This document shows, piece after piece, positions 60,212-64,000 of a stretch of DNA of 64,000 nucleotides. The translations under genes and the position numbers were made by a program. The notes below the pieces were generated by a model. The model did no database searches. It saw only the letters and a list, made by a program, of their open reading frames with translations, and was not told the DNA's origin. Source of the DNA: CALOCY01 sp942491975 (GTDB lineage Bacteria; Bacteroidota; Bacteroidia; Bacteroidales; Prolixibacteraceae). The stretch's first letter is position 1; each line of letters begins with the position of its first letter. The stretch covers positions 1,426,001 through 1,490,000 of the forward strand of contig CALOCY010000004.1 in assembly GCA_942491975.1 (NCBI GenBank), written 5' to 3'.

Positions 60212-62035
60212 CTATTCGACTGTTACCGACTTCGCCAGGTTCCGGGGCTGATCTACATTGCAGTTACGGAAAATGGCCATGTAGTAGGAGAAGAGTTGAA
60301 GCGGGATAATCGACACAATGGGGGTTAGTGCATCAATGGTATCGGCAACGCCAATGTAGCTGTCGGCAAGTTGTTGCAGCTCTTTATCCCCATTCCGCCC
60401 AATGACAATGACCTGTCCGTTCCGGGCCTGTATCTCCCGAATGTTTGAGATCATTTTTGTCCGATTAGCCTGATCAGTGGCAATAGCTATTGACGGGAAC
60501 ATATGGTCAATCAAAGCAATGGGGCCGTGTTTCATTTCAGCACCTGGATAGCCTTCGGCATGGATATAGGATATTTCTTTCAGTTTTAACGCCCCTTCAA
60601 GGGCTATGGGAAAGTTGATCCCCCGGCCAAGAAACAGAAAGTTATTGGCCAAAACGTATTTCTTTGCCAGCTCCTTTATCATCTCCTGGTTGTTGAGTGT
60701 TTCTTCAATCTTGGCAGGAAGGCTTTGCAGTTCGTATTGTATGTTTTGTGCGATATCGCCATAGGTGCCTTTCAGGTCGGCAAAGTAGAGTGCAAGTTGG
60801 GTAAGGATTGCCACCTGCGAGGTGAATGCTTTTGTTGATGCAACACCAATTTCAGGACCTGCCTGTTGGTTGATCAGCGCATCTGTTTCACGCGCCAGTG
60901 ACGAGTAAGGCACATTGCTGATGGCAATGGTAATGGCATGGGCTTCACGCGCCAACTGATTGGCTGCCAGCGTATCGGCCGTCTCGCCCGATTGCGATAT
61001 GGAGATCACAATGTCATCGGCATTGATCACAGGGTGCCTGTACCTGAATTCCGAAGCATATTCCACCTCAACGGAGATACGGGCAAAGCGTTCGATAAGG
61101 TATTCCCCGATTAAGCCCGAGTGCCACGATGTACCACACCCGATAATGATGATACGCTTTGCGGTTTTCAATTTATCCGATAGCTGTTGCAGTTCAGGAA
61201 ACAACGGGGTACCCATACCGTTATGCCGGTCGAGGGTAACAGATAACGTGTGCGGCTGCTCATAGATCTCTTTCAGCATAAAATGTTCAAAATCGCCTTT
61301 CCCCGAAGAGACGACAGCATGATGAACAGGACCCTTTTTCAATTCGATGATATCTCCCGCGCTGTTGTATGCCGTAATCCCTTCAGGTGAGAGTTCCACA
61401 AGGTCTTCGTCCTGTAAAAAAGAGATCTGATCGGTATACGGGGCCAGGGCATGACTATCGGATGCCAGGAAACAGCCTGTTTCCGATTGGGCTGCAATCA
61501 GCGGGCTTCCCCTGCGTATGGCATATATCTTCTCCGGTTCATCAGCTTTAATCAATGCAATAGCAAACCGTCCTTCGACTTTGGATACAGCATTTTTAAC
61601 CGCCTGGTGCAATGAGAGTTTTTTCCGGCACATAAAATAATCAACCAGGTTCAACAGTACTTCAGTATCGGTTTCACTTTTGAATGAAATCCCCTTTTGC
61701 TGTAAAAAAGCCTTTAATTTGTTATCATTTTCAATAATCCCGTTGTGTACCATCACCAGTTGTCCCGATGCCGAAAGGTGTGGATGGGCATTTTCAACCG
61801 TTGGTCTCCCGTGTGTGGCCCACCGTGTATGGGCAATACCGGTATTTCCCTGCAATTGCGGGGGTAAAATGGTTTCCAGGGCATCAATATTCCCGGTGTT
61901 TCGAAAAAGTTGAATATTTTTATTGATTACCGCTATCCCGGCACTGTCATATCCCCTGTATTCAAGACGCTTAAGGCTTTCCAGCAATAATCCGGAAGCT
62001 TTTTGTTTGCCTGTATATCCTACTATTCCGCACAT
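60212..62035 (-). CDS. glmS: Glutamine-fructose-6-phosphate aminotransferase (isomerizing)
   Basis: 607 residues from the ATG at 62035, chosen because it puts the catalytic Cys at residue 2 (MCGIVGYTGKQKASGLLLES). A longer frame adds 9 residues that would bury it. Class II glutamine amidotransferase domain (2-230, with HTRWATHGRP and HNGIIEN), then two SIS sugar-isomerase domains (about 285-425 and 455-600) ending DQPRNLAKSVTVE. It makes glucosamine-6-phosphate for cell-wall synthesis. It is 4 bp downstream of the DUF4954 gene. No glmS riboswitch-like element was seen. Confidence 0.97.
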   Translation of the reverse strand: MCGIVGYTGKQKASGLLLESLKRLEYRGYDSAGIAVINKNIQLFRNTGNIDALETILPPQLQGNTGIAHTRWATHGRPTVENAHPHLSASGQLVMVHNGIIENDNKLKAFLQQKGISFKSETDTEVLLNLVDYFMCRKKLSLHQAVKNAVSKVEGRFAIALIKADEPEKIYAIRRGSPLIAAQSETGCFLASDSHALAPYTDQISFLQDEDLVELSPEGITAYNSAGDIIELKKGPVHHAVVSSGKGDFEHFMLKEIYEQPHTLSVTLDRHNGMGTPLFPELQQLSDKLKTAKRIIIIGCGTSWHSGLIGEYLIERFARISVEVEYASEFRYRHPVINADDIVISISQSGETADTLAANQLAREAHAITIAISNVPYSSLARETDALINQQAGPEIGVASTKAFTSQVAILTQLALYFADLKGTYGDIAQNIQYELQSLPAKIEETLNNQEMIKELAKKYVLANNFLFLGRGINFPIALEGALKLKEISYIHAEGYPGAEMKHGPIALIDHMFPSIAIATDQANRTKMISNIREIQARNGQVIVIGRNGDKELQQLADSYIGVADTIDALTPIVSIIPLQLFSYYMAIFRNCNVDQPRNLAKSVTVE

Positions 62036-62039
62036 ATTT

Positions 62040-64000
62040 TTAGTTTGAAACTGATTGAACAACCTGGTTCATGAGTCCGATAATACTATCTCCCAATTTT
62101 TCTTTGTTTTCCATGTGTTTTTTAATGGCTACAACGGTAGAGTGGGTTTCAAAGTCGCCCCTTACGCTTTCAAAGTCGCGATTTTTATCTTCTTCCTCCC
62201 CATCAAGCCCAAAACCGGTCTTTGTGATGAGTGAAAACTCTTTTCGGGCATCCTCATAGAGCAGTTTATCCAGGTCCAGCACACTGTGTTTCCATTTTTC
62301 AATAAGCTGTATTACATCATCTATAGAGAATTTATCGGGTTGTTTTCCATAAAACGATTCAAAGATATCATAAGCCCATGTCCATTCGTAGTTGTAATAG
62401 TTTTCATGGATTGACTGCAACATGGAGTTTATCTCTTCCAGTGATGTAATACTATGATTTTCAATTGATTTCATAAGCTGCTCCAGTGCCTCAGCCGGAC
62501 AGATCATACCGGAAAGGTCAATCCATTTTCCTGTACCGATAGGGGTATCTTTTTTCAATGCTTCCCTGACCATCCCCTCCGATTGGTAGTTTTTTCCCTG
62601 TAGTTTTGTAATAAGGGAGTTGCCCAGAAATTTGTAGATGGCCATTTCATACAGTTTAATGCCCCGTTCCAGTGATTTTTTCCTGATTTTCATATTCTGG
62701 AATACATATTCGGAAGCATGGGTGCCGGATGTTTTTCGGATATCGAGCAGGATTTGGCGCCCGCCAATCATTTTCTGAACGGTATAGGGGCTTAGTAGGT
62801 TAAAATTAATGTAATCCAGCTTGTTAGGGTCTTTTCGGATGTCCCGTTGCGGCCATTTTTGGGAATCCCGGATAATCCCAATACTCCTTAGGTTAATGGC
62901 CGGGACAAGAATACTTTCATCGTTACTTTCAATGATGTACGAAAATGGAAAGTTTGATGTGTCGGAGTGTTTATAGTGACGTCCCATAACGAGCGAGAAA
63001 GCACCGATGTGTGATGGCCATAACAGGTAGGAGTCACTGGTTGTTTTAGCACCCCGTTCAATAATCCCCTGGTGAATAGGACCTAATTTATAGAGGTGGT
63101 TACTCTGGTTGGATCCGCTACCTGCATTGAGGAAAGAGAACATACCGGCAATTAAGAGGGTCGATTTGTGGTGGGTAACCGTGTAGGGGCCGGCAAATAT
63201 TGAACAGGCTTCGCCGTGAAATCCCTGACAGTTGGCAAAAAAGAGGGAGTGCTCGGCAGAGTAGTGTTTGTCGAGGATACATCCCTGTCCTATAAAACTA
63301 TTGGATACCAGCGTGGCACCGGTAACTTTTGACCCGGAACAGACAATGAAATTTTCCATAATTACATTGTCCCCAATAATAACCGGGTCTTCAAATGAGC
63401 TGTTGATGCTGCCGTTTTGTAGTTTGCGGGCACCTTCGATGTGTGTGCCGGGACCGGTTTTTACATCTTTAATAGTATCGCAGTTCAATATTTTTGTCCC
63501 CGGCCCGATATGCCCGGTCGTACTTTTCACAAAGCTGACATAGTTGGCCACAAGTTTTTCCAGCGATTCAATCACCTGATGACGGTGACGATAGAGTGCA
63601 AATATATAAGCTACGTGTGTCGAAAGATGGTCATAAACAGGCACCTTTCGCCCACCCCCTTCGTTAATGGCTTCAACTTCTGTGCCATTTCCAAATGCAG
63701 TTTCCCCATCAACAGCCAAGGTGGTGATGTTATGAATCACCGATCGGGAACTTATAGTGTAGTTGGCAATGTAACTTCTTACATTGTGGATAAGGACATT
63801 GTCTTCGATGGTACAGTTATGAAGCCAGGCATTGTATATGCCGGTTTTGAATTTTATGCCACCAAAGAGAAAGACCTCTTCTTCAAACAACCCCAGTTTT
63901 ATTGTACCGCTAAATTTTGTATTTCTAATATTTTCGCAGATAAACCCTTCTTTTACCTGAACCTTGTTCCAGTCTTCACATTCACAGCCCTGCATTACGA
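62040..64000 (-). CDS. DUF4954 family protein (5' end beyond the window)
   Basis: At least 653 codons are present; the frame stays open at the right edge, and family proteins begin about 15-20 residues earlier, so the ATG at 63995 is probably internal. The N-terminal half (about 20-330) is a left-handed beta-helix-type nucleotidyltransferase-like repeat region (GTEVEAINEGGGRKV, GTHIEGARKLQNGSINSS, GDNVIMENFIVC). The C-terminal half is helical. The family often neighbours glmS in Bacteroidota and is thought to be sugar-nucleotide or acyltransferase related, but its function is unproven. Confidence 0.85.
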   Translation of the reverse strand, partial: VMQGCECEDWNKVQVKEGFICENIRNTKFSGTIKLGLFEEEVFLFGGIKFKTGIYNAWLHNCTIEDNVLIHNVRSYIANYTISSRSVIHNITTLAVDGETAFGNGTEVEAINEGGGRKVPVYDHLSTHVAYIFALYRHRHQVIESLEKLVANYVSFVKSTTGHIGPGTKILNCDTIKDVKTGPGTHIEGARKLQNGSINSSFEDPVIIGDNVIMENFIVCSGSKVTGATLVSNSFIGQGCILDKHYSAEHSLFFANCQGFHGEACSIFAGPYTVTHHKSTLLIAGMFSFLNAGSGSNQSNHLYKLGPIHQGIIERGAKTTSDSYLLWPSHIGAFSLVMGRHYKHSDTSNFPFSYIIESNDESILVPAINLRSIGIIRDSQKWPQRDIRKDPNKLDYINFNLLSPYTVQKMIGGRQILLDIRKTSGTHASEYVFQNMKIRKKSLERGIKLYEMAIYKFLGNSLITKLQGKNYQSEGMVREALKKDTPIGTGKWIDLSGMICPAEALEQLMKSIENHSITSLEEINSMLQSIHENYYNYEWTWAYDIFESFYGKQPDKFSIDDVIQLIEKWKHSVLDLDKLLYEDARKEFSLITKTGFGLDGEEEDKNRDFESVRGDFETHSTVVAIKKHMENKEKLGDSIIGLMNQVVQSVSN

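Noticed and set aside
60063..62039. glmS riboswitch/ribozyme
   Set aside because: The glmS start lies 4 bp after the DUF4954 gene, leaving no leader for such an element.

Overview
The window comes from a Bacteroidota genome, probably a Marinilabiliales-like member of the Bacteroidia. Evidence for this: promoters of the -33 TTG / -7 TAnnTTTG type, secreted proteins with the phylum's usual signal peptides and lipoboxes, BACON and YD/RHS proteins, a glmS gene paired with a DUF4954 gene, and M13 and S9 peptidases of the types common in this phylum. The order and genus are inference. About two thirds of the window is accessory DNA.

Positions 1 to about 17.08 kb look like the right-hand part of a prophage or phage-derived integrative element. 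A leftward transcription unit starts at a divergent repressor switch (about 9.05 kb). It runs through small regulators, an RNA-rich stretch (6.5-7.6 kb, with one normal tRNA and one 202-nt tRNA-Leu-like gene) and a recombination cassette: RecT annealase, RecE-like exonuclease, NinB-like protein, VRR-NUC nuclease and SNF2 helicase. To the right lie cargo genes: a TPR membrane protein, a CHAT protease next to a double-glycine-leader peptide, a HicBA toxin-antitoxin pair and small unknowns. The element ends with a tyrosine integrase and a 16-bp tRNA-3'-end-like repeat at 17066-17081.

The same 16-bp repeat recurs at 53670-53685. A second 24-bp repeat (22 of 24 identical) lies just inside both ends of the interval between them. 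The 36.6 kb between may therefore be a second element integrated in tandem. It holds HipBA, two copies of an IS1595-type insertion sequence, and a compact putative mobile unit at 21.24-27.17 kb. That unit has an XRE repressor, a SymE-like protein, a primase-helicase fusion, one intact and one catalytically degenerate tyrosine recombinase, and two homologous long palindromes. It is followed by a polymorphic-toxin-like block: a 2818-residue BACON/Ig/RHS protein tipped with an M23 peptidase, a lipoprotein that may be its immunity partner, a YD-repeat partner and a MORN-type protein. The interval ends with a type II secretion (T2SS) locus covering GspC/L/M-like, secretin, ATPase, A24 peptidase, platform and pseudopilin genes.

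From 53.7 kb on the content looks like core chromosome: a histidine kinase, an M13 endopeptidase, an S9 peptidase, glmS and a DUF4954 gene that runs off the right edge.
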